36,530 bases of DNA from the NCBI GenBank assembly GCA_029211095.1, contig JARGFS010000015.1, positions 1 to 36,530 of the forward strand, given 5' to 3'. Below are positions 25,474-35,816 of the stretch, in pieces (position 1 is the first letter of the stretch; every line of letters starts with the position of its first letter). The translations under genes were made by a program, and so were the position numbers. Source of the stretch: a bacterium. GTDB lineage: Bacteria; Zixibacteria; MSB-5A5; GN15; FEB-12. Under the pieces are notes generated by a model, which worked only from the letters and a program-made list of their open reading frames with translations, was not told the origin of the DNA and ran no database searches.

Positions 25474-27265
25474 AAATAAATTCATATGGCTTTGGCAGTA
25501 CTATCGCCGGCACTTTTATTTGCTGGCCGTACTACTGATTTTCACGCCCATCCAGGCTGTCTTCCAGGTGGCGATACCGCGAATGTACGGATTCGCGGTA
25601 GACTTCCTGCAGGCGGGCGAGATTCCGGATGACTGGCTGGCAAAATTGGTGGCCAGCGGCGGAGAGTCGGTCGGGCTCTCCACTCTGACCGCGTTCGGCT
25701 GGGCCTTTATCCTGCTCGGCCTGATCTCGGTGATTCTGTACGCTTATGTGCAGACGCATCGAGCCTGGATGAACTGCCGCCTGGAGATGGAGTTTCGACA
25801 GGATTCATTCTCGCATACAACTTCCAAGGGACCGGACTTTTTTAACAAATTCCGAACCGGTGATTTGGTAACGCGTATGACCGACGATGTGGCGGAGAAG
25901 CTCTCCTGGTTTGCCTGCTCGGGGATATTCCGACTGTATGAGGCGATTCTGAACATCGCGTTCATATTGGTGATGATGATAATGATTGATCCGGTCCTGA
26001 CCCTGTGGACAGCCGGACCATTGCCGATCTTGATTCTGGTTTTCTTCTTTTTCTCAACGGCGCTGGACAAGCAATATGATCATCTCCAGACCCGTATTTC
26101 CCGGTTCAATGATGTCATTGAGGCCTGTTTTTCCGGGATTCGGGTGGTGATGGCCTACGGGCGGGAAAAAGCTCAGAAGAGCAAGTTCCATGAAGCTGCT
26201 GCTGATCGGCGGCAGGCCGAGATACGAACGGTCAAGATTGTCGGCGTAGTGGAATCTCTCTGGTTCTATATCTGGCAATTTGCGCTGGTGATTGTAATGG
26301 TCGCCGGTGGATACATGGTGATCAACCGTGGTCTGTCATACGGAAACATGGCTGTCTTCATTTACTATGTCGTCTGGTTGGTTTTCCCCATGTTTGATAT
26401 CGGGCAGTTTTTGGTGAAATCACGCCAGTCGGCGGTTTCCATCACGCGCCTCAGGGAGCTTGAAGATATGAAGCCAATGGTGGCTGACACCTCTCTTGCC
26501 CACCGCAATGGTGATATCAAGGGAGGATTGTCCTTTGACAAGGTGAGCTTTGCTTTCCCGGAATCTGATCGGCAGGTGATTGAAGATGTTTCTCTGGAGG
26601 TTGCTCCGGGTGAGACAGTCGCGCTGGTTGGCCGAATTGGATCCGGCAAGACATGGCTGGTGAATATGCTTCCCCGTCTGGTAGACCCTTCGGGAGGGAC
26701 GATCACTCTCGATGGACGGGATTTGCGCCAGTTCAGTCTGGAGGACCTTCGGAGAATTATCGGCTATGTTCCCCAGGAGCCGGCCCTGTTCAGTGACACG
26801 GTTCGGAACAACATCACCTTCGGACGGACCGAGATATCGGACGATGAGTTGAACTGGGCGGTCGAAGTCTCCCAGCTCAAAGAGGAGGTGGCGCAGTTCC
26901 CGGAGGGGCTGGAGACTTCAATAGGAACGCGCGGCATGTCTATCTCCGGCGGTCAGAAACAGCGGCTCGGGCTGGCTCGGGCGCTGGTTGGAAAACCAAA
27001 AATCCTGGTGCTGGATGATTGTACTTCGGCTCTTGATTCTCGGACCGAGACCGCGCTTTGGGATCGGCTGCATGAAGTAATGCCGGAGATGACATCGATC
27101 CTGATTACGCATCGGCCGGACCAGTTGCAGAAGGCTGACCGCATTTTTGTTCTCGATGATGGACGCCTGGTTGAGTCCGGACATCATGATGAGTTGATGG
27201 CCGGTAAAACGCTGTATGCTTCGATATACCGTAAATACCAGCTTGAAGCCCAGGTGAATCAGTAA
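25451..27265 (+). CDS. ABC exporter half-transporter, subunit 2 of heterodimer
   Basis: Overlaps subunit 1 (alternative ATG at 25466); Walker A GRIGSGKTWLVN; signature ISGGQKQRLGLARAL; Walker B ILVLDDCTSALD. Confidence 0.92.
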   Translation: MELQLMHRNKFIWLWQYYRRHFYLLAVLLIFTPIQAVFQVAIPRMYGFAVDFLQAGEIPDDWLAKLVASGGESVGLSTLTAFGWAFILLGLISVILYAYVQTHRAWMNCRLEMEFRQDSFSHTTSKGPDFFNKFRTGDLVTRMTDDVAEKLSWFACSGIFRLYEAILNIAFILVMMIMIDPVLTLWTAGPLPILILVFFFFSTALDKQYDHLQTRISRFNDVIEACFSGIRVVMAYGREKAQKSKFHEAAADRRQAEIRTVKIVGVVESLWFYIWQFALVIVMVAGGYMVINRGLSYGNMAVFIYYVVWLVFPMFDIGQFLVKSRQSAVSITRLRELEDMKPMVADTSLAHRNGDIKGGLSFDKVSFAFPESDRQVIEDVSLEVAPGETVALVGRIGSGKTWLVNMLPRLVDPSGGTITLDGRDLRQFSLEDLRRIIGYVPQEPALFSDTVRNNITFGRTEISDDELNWAVEVSQLKEEVAQFPEGLETSIGTRGMSISGGQKQRLGLARALVGKPKILVLDDCTSALDSRTETALWDRLHEVMPEMTSILITHRPDQLQKADRIFVLDDGRLVESGHHDELMAGKTLYASIYRKYQLEAQVNQ

Positions 27266-27273
27266 CGGTGCAC

Positions 27274-27304
27274 AAAAAAAGCCCGGACGAGAAATTATCC
27301 GGGC
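27274..27304 (-). terminator. Intrinsic terminator for the small minus-strand gene (convergent with ABC operon)
   Basis: Minus strand: GCCCGGA-TAATTTCTCG-TCCGGGC-TTTTTTT. Confidence 0.75.
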
Positions 27305-27347
27305 CCTTATATAGAATAGATTGGCGGAGACGTTTTTGTAAGTCTGG

Positions 27348-27596
27348 TTAAATAGCCGCGAGCAATTTGACTACGCCGACGACCAATCCGACTACGATTA
27401 GAATCGGGAGCAGAATGCCGCCGACAACAGCGACAAATCCAATTACGAGGCCGATAAACCCGGCAATCAGTCCGATGAGACCGCCGACCAGGCCGAAAAT
27501 GGCACCGATAATGCCACCGAGTAGACCGAGAACTTTAAGGCCCAGCAGTATCACGAGGATTGAGCCGACAAAGAGCGCTAAAAAGAATTTTCCCAT
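27348..27596 (-). CDS. Small glycine-zipper-like hydrophobic membrane protein
   Basis: MGKFFLALFVGSILVILLGLKVLGLLGGIIGAIFGLVGGLIGLIAGFIGLVIGFVAVVGG...; internal start with AAAGG RBS preferred over 27647. Confidence 0.6.
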   Translation of the reverse strand: MGKFFLALFVGSILVILLGLKVLGLLGGIIGAIFGLVGGLIGLIAGFIGLVIGFVAVVGGILLPILIVVGLVVGVVKLLAAI

Positions 27597-27831
27597 ACCT
27601 TTATCCCTTGAATTCGCGTTGAACTGTCTGCTTTTGAATACGGTCACTCAGCCAAAAAGTTGCGCGTCGGGCGGGCGGGTTCACAGAACTTTAGCCGCCA
27701 CACCTAAGCGTATGAATTACTTGCTTATAGGTCCGACAATGAGAATAGTTGATCCGATTGAGAAAGAGTGTATCTTATGCGACAATTGGATTTCCAAAAA
27801 CAGAACTGCTTCCTAATAGCCGGAGTCTTAG

Positions 27832-29520
27832 ATGACCATAGAAAATGAGAACAACACGAACTTTATCAAAGAGATTATCAAGAAAGACCTGAACTCCGGC
27901 GCGAACGACGGCCGGGTGGCGACCCGGTTTCCGCCGGAGCCAAACGGATTCTTACATATCGGCCACGCTAAGTCTATCTGTCTTAATTTCGGGCTGGCCG
28001 AAGAATTCAAGGGACTCTGTAATCTCCGGTTTGATGATACCAATCCGACCAGGGAAGAGACTAAATATGTTGAGGCGATTAAGGAAGACGTTCGCTGGCT
28101 CGGGTTTGACTGGGAGGACAGGCTTTATTTTGCTTCTGATTACTTTGATCAATTGTATGAATTCGCCCTGCATCTGGTCAATAGCGGCAAGGCCTACGTC
28201 GATGACCTGAGTGCCGATGAGATTCGTGAATACCGGGGAACGCTTACTGAGCCCGGCCAGGACAGCCCTTATCGGGAACGTACGGTCGATGAGAACCTTG
28301 ATCTTTTTGAGCGGATGCGAGCCGGAGAGTTTGCCGATGGGAGCCATGTGTTAAGAGCCAAAATAGACATGGCTCATCCGAACATGGTCATGCGTGATCC
28401 GACAATCTACCGGATTCGTCGCGCTCACCATCATCGGACCGGCGACAAGTGGTGCATTTATCCGATGTATGATTTTACTCACTGCCTCAGCGATGCTATT
28501 GAAGGGATCACTCATTCAGTTTGCACCCTTGAGTTTGAAAACAATCGTGCCCTTTACGACTGGTTTATCGAGAACGTCAATACCAAGCATACTCCACATC
28601 AGTACGAATTTGCTCGGCTGGAACTTACACATACCCTCATGAGTAAACGGAAGCTGCTCAAGCTGGTTGAGGACGGGATCGTGGTTGGCTGGGATGATCC
28701 CCGTCTGCCAACAATCGCGGGAATCCGTCGTCGGGGTTATCCGCCGGAAGCTATGCGCACGCTGGCCGAGCGGGTGGGCGTTGCCAAAAAGCGGGACACT
28801 ATGGTTGAGTACGGCTTTCTGGAACATGCGGTACGTGAGAATCTCAATCTGACAGCCAATAGAGTCATGGCCGTGCTCGATCCGCTCAAGCTGGTCATAG
28901 AAAACTACCCGGAAGATAAATCTGAGACCTTTGAAATTGTAAACAACCCCGAAGATGAGTCAGCCGGAAGTCGACAAGTCCCATTTTCTCGCGAAGTATA
29001 TATAGAGCGCGGGGATTTCATGGAAGAGCCGCCCAGGAAGTTCTTCCGCCTCTCCCCCGGCCGTGAAGTTCGCTTGAGAGGAGCCTATTTGGTGACGTGC
29101 GAGTCAGTCGTCAAAGACCCGGACACAGGAGAAGTTGTCGAACTGCGCTGCAAGTATGATCCGGAATCACGGGGCGGCGACGCACCGGATGGTCGCAAAG
29201 TTAAAGGGACGCTCCATTGGGTCTCGGCAAGCCATGCCGTTGAAGCCGAAGTCAGACTGTATGATCACCTCTTCCTGCGTGAGAATATGAATGATATCCC
29301 GGAGGGATCCGAGTTTACGGATTTCCTCAATCCGGATTCCCTTACGGTTGTAAAAAATAGTAAACTTGAACCATCCGTCGCAAACGCCTCCGCCGGAGAC
29401 AGATTTCAGTTCTTGCGCCACGGCTATTTCTGCGTGGATAGTGAGGATTCCGAGCCGAACAAGCTGGTCTTCAATCGGACGGTATCGTTGCGTGATAGCT
29501 GGGGCAAAGGGAGGAAGTAG
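27832..29520 (+). CDS. glnS: Glutaminyl-tRNA synthetase
   Basis: [91 protein letters not shown]. Confidence 0.95.
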   Translation: MTIENENNTNFIKEIIKKDLNSGANDGRVATRFPPEPNGFLHIGHAKSICLNFGLAEEFKGLCNLRFDDTNPTREETKYVEAIKEDVRWLGFDWEDRLYFASDYFDQLYEFALHLVNSGKAYVDDLSADEIREYRGTLTEPGQDSPYRERTVDENLDLFERMRAGEFADGSHVLRAKIDMAHPNMVMRDPTIYRIRRAHHHRTGDKWCIYPMYDFTHCLSDAIEGITHSVCTLEFENNRALYDWFIENVNTKHTPHQYEFARLELTHTLMSKRKLLKLVEDGIVVGWDDPRLPTIAGIRRRGYPPEAMRTLAERVGVAKKRDTMVEYGFLEHAVRENLNLTANRVMAVLDPLKLVIENYPEDKSETFEIVNNPEDESAGSRQVPFSREVYIERGDFMEEPPRKFFRLSPGREVRLRGAYLVTCESVVKDPDTGEVVELRCKYDPESRGGDAPDGRKVKGTLHWVSASHAVEAEVRLYDHLFLRENMNDIPEGSEFTDFLNPDSLTVVKNSKLEPSVANASAGDRFQFLRHGYFCVDSEDSEPNKLVFNRTVSLRDSWGKGRK

Positions 29521-29575
29521 AACTCAAGGCTGAATTGTCGGGACCATAAAAGACAGTATCTACGTGATCTCAATA

Positions 29576-29598
29576 GGCGGGATCGGAGTGACTCCGCC
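29576..29598. repeat. Intergenic hairpin between convergent genes
   Basis: GGCGGGATCGGAGTGACTCCGCC (inner CGGAG-TGA-CTCCG, outer GGC/GCC with asymmetric bulge). Confidence 0.4.
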
Positions 29599-29611
29599 CT
29601 GCAAGTAATAA

Positions 29612-32041
29612 TCAAGTCCACGCTTTTCGGTTAGCCATCAGCAAATAAGCCATCAAGTATACTATCGCGGCCAGAATCAGCGCGGCGGTAAATCCAAACT
29701 CCATCGCAAACATGACCACGAAAGTAGCGCCAAGAACCGAAGCTGCACCGTTGACGGCAAAACCCCAGTCAACCAGTTCTCCAACTTTTCGAGACGCTTT
29801 GGGGAAAGGCATTCCCATAAAGAAACCGAGCGGAGTAATCAGAAGCGCCGTTACTACGGCCCGCCAGAATATCGGCAGTGAAATCAGCATCCCGGTCAAA
29901 CTTCCGAACAGGAAAATATCGAGCAGCAGCCAGATAAAGATCCCAAAGAACGGGACAGCATCGTTGAATTTTGAGGAATACCTGCTGCCCACGCCCGAAC
30001 TCACTAACAGGGTCAAAAGAACCGTTGCGATAGAGTAGATTGAAGCGCCGATGAAGAGAGCATACTTCTGGATCAGGACGATCTCAATCATCATGAAGCC
30101 GAGACCAATCGCAAAATAGAACAACCAGGGTGTGGCTCTCAGTTTTTCCCTACTCATCCAGTAAGGCAACAACGTGAGCGGAACAACGATAATAATCGTC
30201 ACCAGCATAATGATGACCATGACGAGTTTTGACAGAGGGAAACCGCGGAAATCAACCCACTGGTGTATTTTTGTAAGTCCCTCGCGAGAGAAATTTTTCC
30301 AAAGACCCATCTGGGCAACAAAAGGACGATTATCGGTGGCCGGTGATAGATCCACCCTGGAGCTGTCCGCCTGCCTCTCCCAACCGTTGAGAACAATCTG
30401 ATTGATGCTGTTGTCGGCAATAGAATCGACCGGAGGATAGAGCAGGTGGATCTGCTCCCACTTTTCTTCGGTAAGCGGACCGTAGGCGTAGTAGCGGAGA
30501 CTGTCGGTCAGGGGACGTTTTGAGAAAAGCAAAAGGTTACGATGCATCTGGGGCAGATCGTATATGGCAAAATGATCAAGCGGATCGGCCACTCCTTCGC
30601 TCTTGAGAGCATCAATAACGCTGCTCACCAGACGGGGCATGTATACCTGATGCTCCATGGAAAGAAAGCCGCTATCCGACAGAGCGTTCCAATAGTCCTG
30701 GAAAGCTTCGGTAGTGAAAATATAGTTCTCCGCAAAGGCAAAGGAGCCGGAGCCAAGCGCGGCCCAGGTATTGGAACTTAGCGAGTAAATCAGGTCAAAC
30801 TTATTCTCGAATTGCCTGATGTACGTCCGGGCATCTTCGGAAACAACCGTAACCCTTGGGTCCTGATAGATGTTGCCAGAAAAGTCGTTCAAAGTAACTA
30901 TCTCAAACGGCAGCACCCGGGTTGTATCCTGCACCAGTTCGGATGCCGAAGAGGAGTCTGAGCTGAGCGTGTCGGGAGCGGAACTGTTGACAGAAGCTGA
31001 GTCTTGAATTGAGTCTGTCTCCGACTCCGAACTTTGTTCCGGTTCCGGTTCTGGTAGAGATGGGGGGAGATAGCCACAGGAGTCACCATGGGTCATCATG
31101 TAGTTTATATGCGGGTTGACTTCGACAGCATGGATCTCGACCGCCCCTTCGGCCAACGCCTGCAATACATCTCCTCCCCCGCCGGAACCGAGCGACAGGA
31201 AGGTGCAGGAATCAAACTGATTTATCAGATAGGAGACATTGATCGACCATTCATTGTCGGTGGTGTCATCGGCGTCCCATACTCCATCAAAGGCAAAGAC
31301 AGGAGAGTTGGCCACATTATCAATATTTATCCCGCGCGCTTCGGGGCCGTAGTCGAATAGTTTAATCTTGGCCATCGCATCCCAGTGTTTGTAAATGACC
31401 GGCGCCCGCTCTTGTCGGTCGGGCTCAAGTAAAGAGACAGAATTGATCACGGCAACAATCAGGAGGCCGGCTACTATCAGGGGGAGAATCCGCAGCCATG
31501 ACGGGGCGGCCAGAATACCGGCTAGCAGGATGGGCGCGGCAATCAGGAAAGCGGCGGCCGGAGTTCCGATAGAGTTCATCAGGAGAATGGCCAGCAGAAC
31601 GCCGCCAGCCGCTCCGATCAGATCGGCCATGTATAGTGATCCGATTTCGCGCACATGACTTTTGAACAGGATGGCAAGGGCCATTCCACCCAGTATGAAT
31701 GATGAGCTTAGCAGAAAGATGGTGACAACGAGTTTCCCCAGCATGAGCCAGCTTGTGAACAGGGCGGAGAACTCCAGCCCAAGTTTGAACACGAGGACGG
31801 GACCAACAATTCCCATCAGGGCAGCCAGGGAGAGATAGACAGCGACAAGGTTTTTGCGAGACAAGCTCGGGAACAGCCGAACCAGTAATGCCCCCTCGCC
31901 CAGCCCTAAGATTGCCAGCGACAATACGAGAAAGGCGAAAGTGTAGAAGAACTCGGCCGACATCAGGCGGGTCCAGGTAAGTTCCTGAGCGACCAAGCTG
32001 GCCGATAAAAGCGCAACTATCCAGAGCTGTTTGTAATTCAT
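29612..32041 (-). CDS. Polytopic membrane protein fused to spermidine-synthase-like (SAM-dependent) domain
   Basis: Multiple TM helices on both sides; CTFLSLGSGGGGDVLQALAEGAVEIHAVEVNPHINYMM; VVSEDARTYIRQFENKFDLIYSLSSNTWAALGSGSFAFAENYIFTTEAFQDYWNALSDSGFLSMEH. Confidence 0.85.
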   Translation of the reverse strand: MNYKQLWIVALLSASLVAQELTWTRLMSAEFFYTFAFLVLSLAILGLGEGALLVRLFPSLSRKNLVAVYLSLAALMGIVGPVLVFKLGLEFSALFTSWLMLGKLVVTIFLLSSSFILGGMALAILFKSHVREIGSLYMADLIGAAGGVLLAILLMNSIGTPAAAFLIAAPILLAGILAAPSWLRILPLIVAGLLIVAVINSVSLLEPDRQERAPVIYKHWDAMAKIKLFDYGPEARGINIDNVANSPVFAFDGVWDADDTTDNEWSINVSYLINQFDSCTFLSLGSGGGGDVLQALAEGAVEIHAVEVNPHINYMMTHGDSCGYLPPSLPEPEPEQSSESETDSIQDSASVNSSAPDTLSSDSSSASELVQDTTRVLPFEIVTLNDFSGNIYQDPRVTVVSEDARTYIRQFENKFDLIYSLSSNTWAALGSGSFAFAENYIFTTEAFQDYWNALSDSGFLSMEHQVYMPRLVSSVIDALKSEGVADPLDHFAIYDLPQMHRNLLLFSKRPLTDSLRYYAYGPLTEEKWEQIHLLYPPVDSIADNSINQIVLNGWERQADSSRVDLSPATDNRPFVAQMGLWKNFSREGLTKIHQWVDFRGFPLSKLVMVIIMLVTIIIVVPLTLLPYWMSREKLRATPWLFYFAIGLGFMMIEIVLIQKYALFIGASIYSIATVLLTLLVSSGVGSRYSSKFNDAVPFFGIFIWLLLDIFLFGSLTGMLISLPIFWRAVVTALLITPLGFFMGMPFPKASRKVGELVDWGFAVNGAASVLGATFVVMFAMEFGFTAALILAAIVYLMAYLLMANRKAWT

Positions 32042-32153
32042 CGATCGATCTGCCTTTTCGAAATAGTGGTGTGCCGCATCTGCGTTATCATACTTGTAGG
32101 TTACGGATCAGAAATGGGAATGTTCAAGCAAAAAGTCTATTTGACGCTTTTGA

Positions 32154-33299
32154 TCAGGAACTCAATTTGGAACGGCCGGGTATGAGCGAGGCCATCAGCA
32201 TATCCACAAAGACAATGGCCGCTCCGGCAATGAAAGTAGTCTGATAACCATAGGCGTTCCACATGACGCCGCCAGCTACCGGAATTACTACGGCGGTGAT
32301 ATGATTGGCTGTCATTCCGAACGAGAGGCAGTTGGTGACATCTTCCGAAGGGGCAATTTTGCGGAGATAAGAACGCAGGGCAATGGAAGAACCAAATAGA
32401 ACGTTGTCGACCAGATAGAGCCCAATCAGAACAGGCAGGAAAGTTATATAGGCGTAGCCGGTAAAAATAATCACAAGCAGTAGGGAGCTGGTAACCAGAA
32501 CCAGTTTCTCCCCCCAGCGGTCACTGACCGTTCCGAGGAGACGATGGGTAAAAATGGTGATACCGCTATTGGCCAGCATGATCAGGGAGATAGTCTGGAT
32601 ATCAAGAGAGTGATTCTTAACAAGCAGGTAGATCGCAAAAGTCGTGAAAACGTGTCTCCGGCATCCACGAAGAAATGAGAGAGAGTAGTACAACCAGTAT
32701 TTGCTCTTGAGTTTCAGCGTGCGGCTCTCTTCTTTCCCCCGGTTTGATGGCAGGGCTACTATCAGATACAATCCTACGGCTGTCACCAGTCCACCCATCA
32801 GGTAGAAGGCGGAGCGAAAATCAAGATAGACCGTCAGCAGGAAAATCAATCCGGCCCCGCCCAAGCCGGCCATTGATTCATAAGAGCGAAGCCGCCCCTG
32901 GATGCGGCCGAGTTCATGGTTGCCGGAGAGGACTAACAACTGGGAAGAATTGGTCGGTTCAAAATAATGAAAGCCGAATGACATTACCACCGTGGCGACA
33001 CCAAGCATCACCAGCGAAGGAGATGCGCCACACAGGAGCAGTCCCAAGCCAAGCAGGACGATTGAAAAAGCAGCTATCTTGGACTCGGTGAAGCGAACCG
33101 CCAGCGCTCCAACTCCAAAAGCAAGCAGCCCGGGGACTTCACGCACGGCCTGGATAATGCCGACTTCGGTAGCCGAAGCATCAAATACTTCGACCGCGAA
33201 ATTGTTGAACAATATCCGCCAGGCGTAGAAGCCGGTCCAGACGGTCAGCGATGAAAAGACAATCGTCTTAAATGAAACTCTATTGATACCAAACGCCAT
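32154..33299 (-). CDS. MFS transporter
   Basis: 381 aa with about 12 hydrophobic segments; VSDRWGEKLVLV cytoplasmic-loop motif. Confidence 0.8.
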   Translation of the reverse strand: MAFGINRVSFKTIVFSSLTVWTGFYAWRILFNNFAVEVFDASATEVGIIQAVREVPGLLAFGVGALAVRFTESKIAAFSIVLLGLGLLLCGASPSLVMLGVATVVMSFGFHYFEPTNSSQLLVLSGNHELGRIQGRLRSYESMAGLGGAGLIFLLTVYLDFRSAFYLMGGLVTAVGLYLIVALPSNRGKEESRTLKLKSKYWLYYSLSFLRGCRRHVFTTFAIYLLVKNHSLDIQTISLIMLANSGITIFTHRLLGTVSDRWGEKLVLVTSSLLLVIIFTGYAYITFLPVLIGLYLVDNVLFGSSIALRSYLRKIAPSEDVTNCLSFGMTANHITAVVIPVAGGVMWNAYGYQTTFIAGAAIVFVDMLMASLIPGRSKLSS

Positions 33300-33352
33300 A
33301 AGGAGAGAGTATAACTTGTTGCGGTCGGAATGTCTTGTAGAAAACCCAGGAA

Positions 33353-33864
33353 CTAGTCTGTTGCGGTGAGGTCGAGGGCCATGGCGAAAGTCTCGCGGTG
33401 GTAAGGGAGTGGTCCCAGTTCGTCAAGCGCGACTTCCTGAAAGCCAATTCGTCGATAAAGCCGATTGGCCGGTGCCAGCAGTTTGCTGGTGGCAAGGATC
33501 AGGGTCGTCGCTTTCAAGGTGTGGGCTTTCTCAATGGAGACTTCGACCAAAAGGCGCCCGATCCCTTTTCCCTGATGAGTCCGGGTAACACCAAGTTTGG
33601 CCAGTTCGAACTTGGTGTCGGAATGTTTTAGCAGAGCGCAAACACCGACCGGCTCAGTCCGTCAAGCGCAACCAGAACAGAGCCGCCTTGATTGATTATA
33701 TGCTTCCTGGGGCCACTGAGTACGATTTTATCGTACGGCTCCACCTCAAAGAACTCTTCAAGCCACTCATAGTTGAGATCGCGGAAGGCCTCGGCATGCC
33801 AGTCTTCGAAATCGGCAATGATGTTCTGGTTTCCAGAAGCGGTTTTGTTTTCGTTGTCATTCAT
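33353..33864 (-). pseudogene. GNAT N-acetyltransferase disrupted by a frameshift
   Basis: N-terminal frame MNDNENK...PYDKIVLSGPRKHIINQGGSVLVALDG; after ~33655-33661 the sequence continues in another frame as EPVGVCALLKHSDTKFELAKLGVTRTHQGKGIGRLLVEVSIEKAHTLKATTLILATSKLLAPANRLYRRIGFQEV. Confidence 0.75.
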
Positions 33865-33900
33865 AATTTCTTCTACAGATTTATGGGGCAAGAGCTCCCA

Positions 33901-34024
33901 TTTGTCGCAACCGCATCGGTTTTAACCAACGTGACTTATGTACAATGCTCATTTGTCGAAACCTGCAAGGGGATTTCGACCTACAGAGCCTTTCGTATTT
34001 GTCGCAACCGCATCGGTATTGACC
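33901..34024. repeat. Cluster of three related hairpin-type repeat units, including a 20-bp perfect direct repeat
   Basis: TTTGTCGCAACCGCATCGGT at 33901-33920 and 33998-34017; middle unit TTTGTCGAAACCTGCAAGGGGATTTCGAC ending at 33980. Confidence 0.7.
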
Positions 34025-34037
34025 GACAATACTGCTA

Positions 34038-35711
34038 TCAGCTTTTGACCAGTTTCTTGTAGCGGCTGCGGCGGTCCTGTAGAGATTTGCCGCCATGTTT
34101 CTCCCGCCATTCAAGATAATCATCAAAGTTACCCTCAAACCAGTGGACCTTCCCTTCCCCTTCAAAAACCATCAGATGCGTGCAGATACGGTTGAGGAAA
34201 AAGCGATCATGGCTGATGACCAGAACACAGCCCTTGAATTCCAGAATGGCTTCTTCGAGCATGCGGAGCGTGTTAACATCAAGATCGTTGGTCGGTTCAT
34301 CCAGAAGCAGCATGTTGCCGCCAACTTTGAGGACCTTGGCCAGATTGGCCCGGTTCTGCTCACCGCCGGAAAGTTTGTCGACACTCTTCTGCTGATCCGA
34401 GCCCTTGAATCCGAACATTGAAAGATACTGCCGGATTGGCACTTTGCGCGGGCCAAGTTCTATCTCTTCGGCCCCTCCGCCAATCTCTTCCACCAGCCCG
34501 ATCTCTCCGGTTAGCGCCTGTCGCTCCTGATCGGTATAGGCAAGTGAGACGGTGGAGCCGATAGTAATCTCCCCTTCGTCCGGTTTCAGATCGCCGGTAA
34601 TCAGCCGCATAATTGTGGTCTTACCAGAGCCATTGGGACCGACAAGTCCGACAATTGCTGAGCGGGGCATTTTGAAAGTAACATCATTGACAACTTCGGT
34701 GTCATTATATCCCATGGCAACCTTCTCAAACTCCAGCACCTGGCTGCCGAGATCAGGTCCGGGAGCAATCTGTATAACGACTCCCTCACCGAGAGATGAA
34801 TTATTTTTGGCGACCATTTTCTCATAATCTATCATTCGGTTGCGGGAGAGTTCGCGCCGCTCGTTGTTGCTCATTTTGATCCAGTCCAGTTCGCGGGTCA
34901 GTGATCTCGCCCGGGGACTGCCCGCTTTCTCTTTGGCAGCCAGAGCGGTAATTTTCTGTCCCAACCAGGAGGAGTAGTTCCCTTCCCAGGGGATTCCGGA
35001 ACCGTTGTCCAGTTCCAGTATCCATTTGGTAATATTGTCCAGAAAATAACGATCATGGGTAACGACGATGACGGTGCCGGGGTACTCCCGAAGCTGCATT
35101 TCCAGCCATTGAATTGTTTCCGCATCAAGATGATTGGTCGGCTCATCTAGCAAAAGAAGGTCCGGTTTTTCCAGAAGCGCTTTACAGAGAGCGACTCTTC
35201 GTTTTTCACCGCCGGAGAGAGTGCCTATAATGCGGTCATCATCCGGAAGACAGAGGGCATCGGAGGCCATTTCTATCTGGTGGTCCAGATTCCAGGCATC
35301 GGAAGAGTCAAGCTTGTCCTGCAATTCCCCCATTCGGTCCATAGCCTTTTGCATCTCCTCATCGGAAAGCTCTTCCCCCATTTTGGCCGTTACTTCATCG
35401 TACTCAGCCAGCATCGCCGTTGTCTCGGAAAAGGCGGACTTGACTGCCTCGCGCACGGTGATCTCTTTGTCAAGGTCCGGATCCTGAAGCACAATACCGG
35501 CGGTATAACCGGGGGTGATGAACGCTTCGCCGGTGAACTCCTGATCCAGTCCGGCCATGATGCGAAGTACGGTTGACTTACCGGAACCGTTCTCTCCCAC
35601 GATACCAATTTTGGCGCCGGGATAGAAGCAGAGATTTATGTTCTTCAGGACCTGTTTCGTCCCGTAGGATTTGTTCAGTCCGAGCATTGTGTAAATATAC
35701 TGTTCAGCCAT
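34038..35711 (-). CDS. ettA: Energy-dependent translational throttle protein EttA (ABC-F)
   Basis: Tandem NBDs: GENGSGKST, LSGGEKRRVALCKALLEKPDLLLLDEPTNHLD; GPNGSGKTT, LSGGEQNRANLAKVLKVGGNMLLLDEPTNDLD; MSNNERRELSRNRMIDYEKM. Confidence 0.93.
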   Translation of the reverse strand: MAEQYIYTMLGLNKSYGTKQVLKNINLCFYPGAKIGIVGENGSGKSTVLRIMAGLDQEFTGEAFITPGYTAGIVLQDPDLDKEITVREAVKSAFSETTAMLAEYDEVTAKMGEELSDEEMQKAMDRMGELQDKLDSSDAWNLDHQIEMASDALCLPDDDRIIGTLSGGEKRRVALCKALLEKPDLLLLDEPTNHLDAETIQWLEMQLREYPGTVIVVTHDRYFLDNITKWILELDNGSGIPWEGNYSSWLGQKITALAAKEKAGSPRARSLTRELDWIKMSNNERRELSRNRMIDYEKMVAKNNSSLGEGVVIQIAPGPDLGSQVLEFEKVAMGYNDTEVVNDVTFKMPRSAIVGLVGPNGSGKTTIMRLITGDLKPDEGEITIGSTVSLAYTDQERQALTGEIGLVEEIGGGAEEIELGPRKVPIRQYLSMFGFKGSDQQKSVDKLSGGEQNRANLAKVLKVGGNMLLLDEPTNDLDVNTLRMLEEAILEFKGCVLVISHDRFFLNRICTHLMVFEGEGKVHWFEGNFDDYLEWREKHGGKSLQDRRSRYKKLVKS

Positions 35712-35816
35712 GAGGCTCCTCTATTTCAAGATGGTCTATAGTCTATTCTAAATCTGGAAACGAGAATATAAGGTGGTCCGGGGAAGGATTCAATCAGAAT
35801 TACGTGAAGTAATCGA

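Noticed and set aside
33688-34062. 124-aa plus-strand ORF over the GNAT/repeat region
   Set aside because: Antisense to the GNAT pseudogene and translated through repeats.
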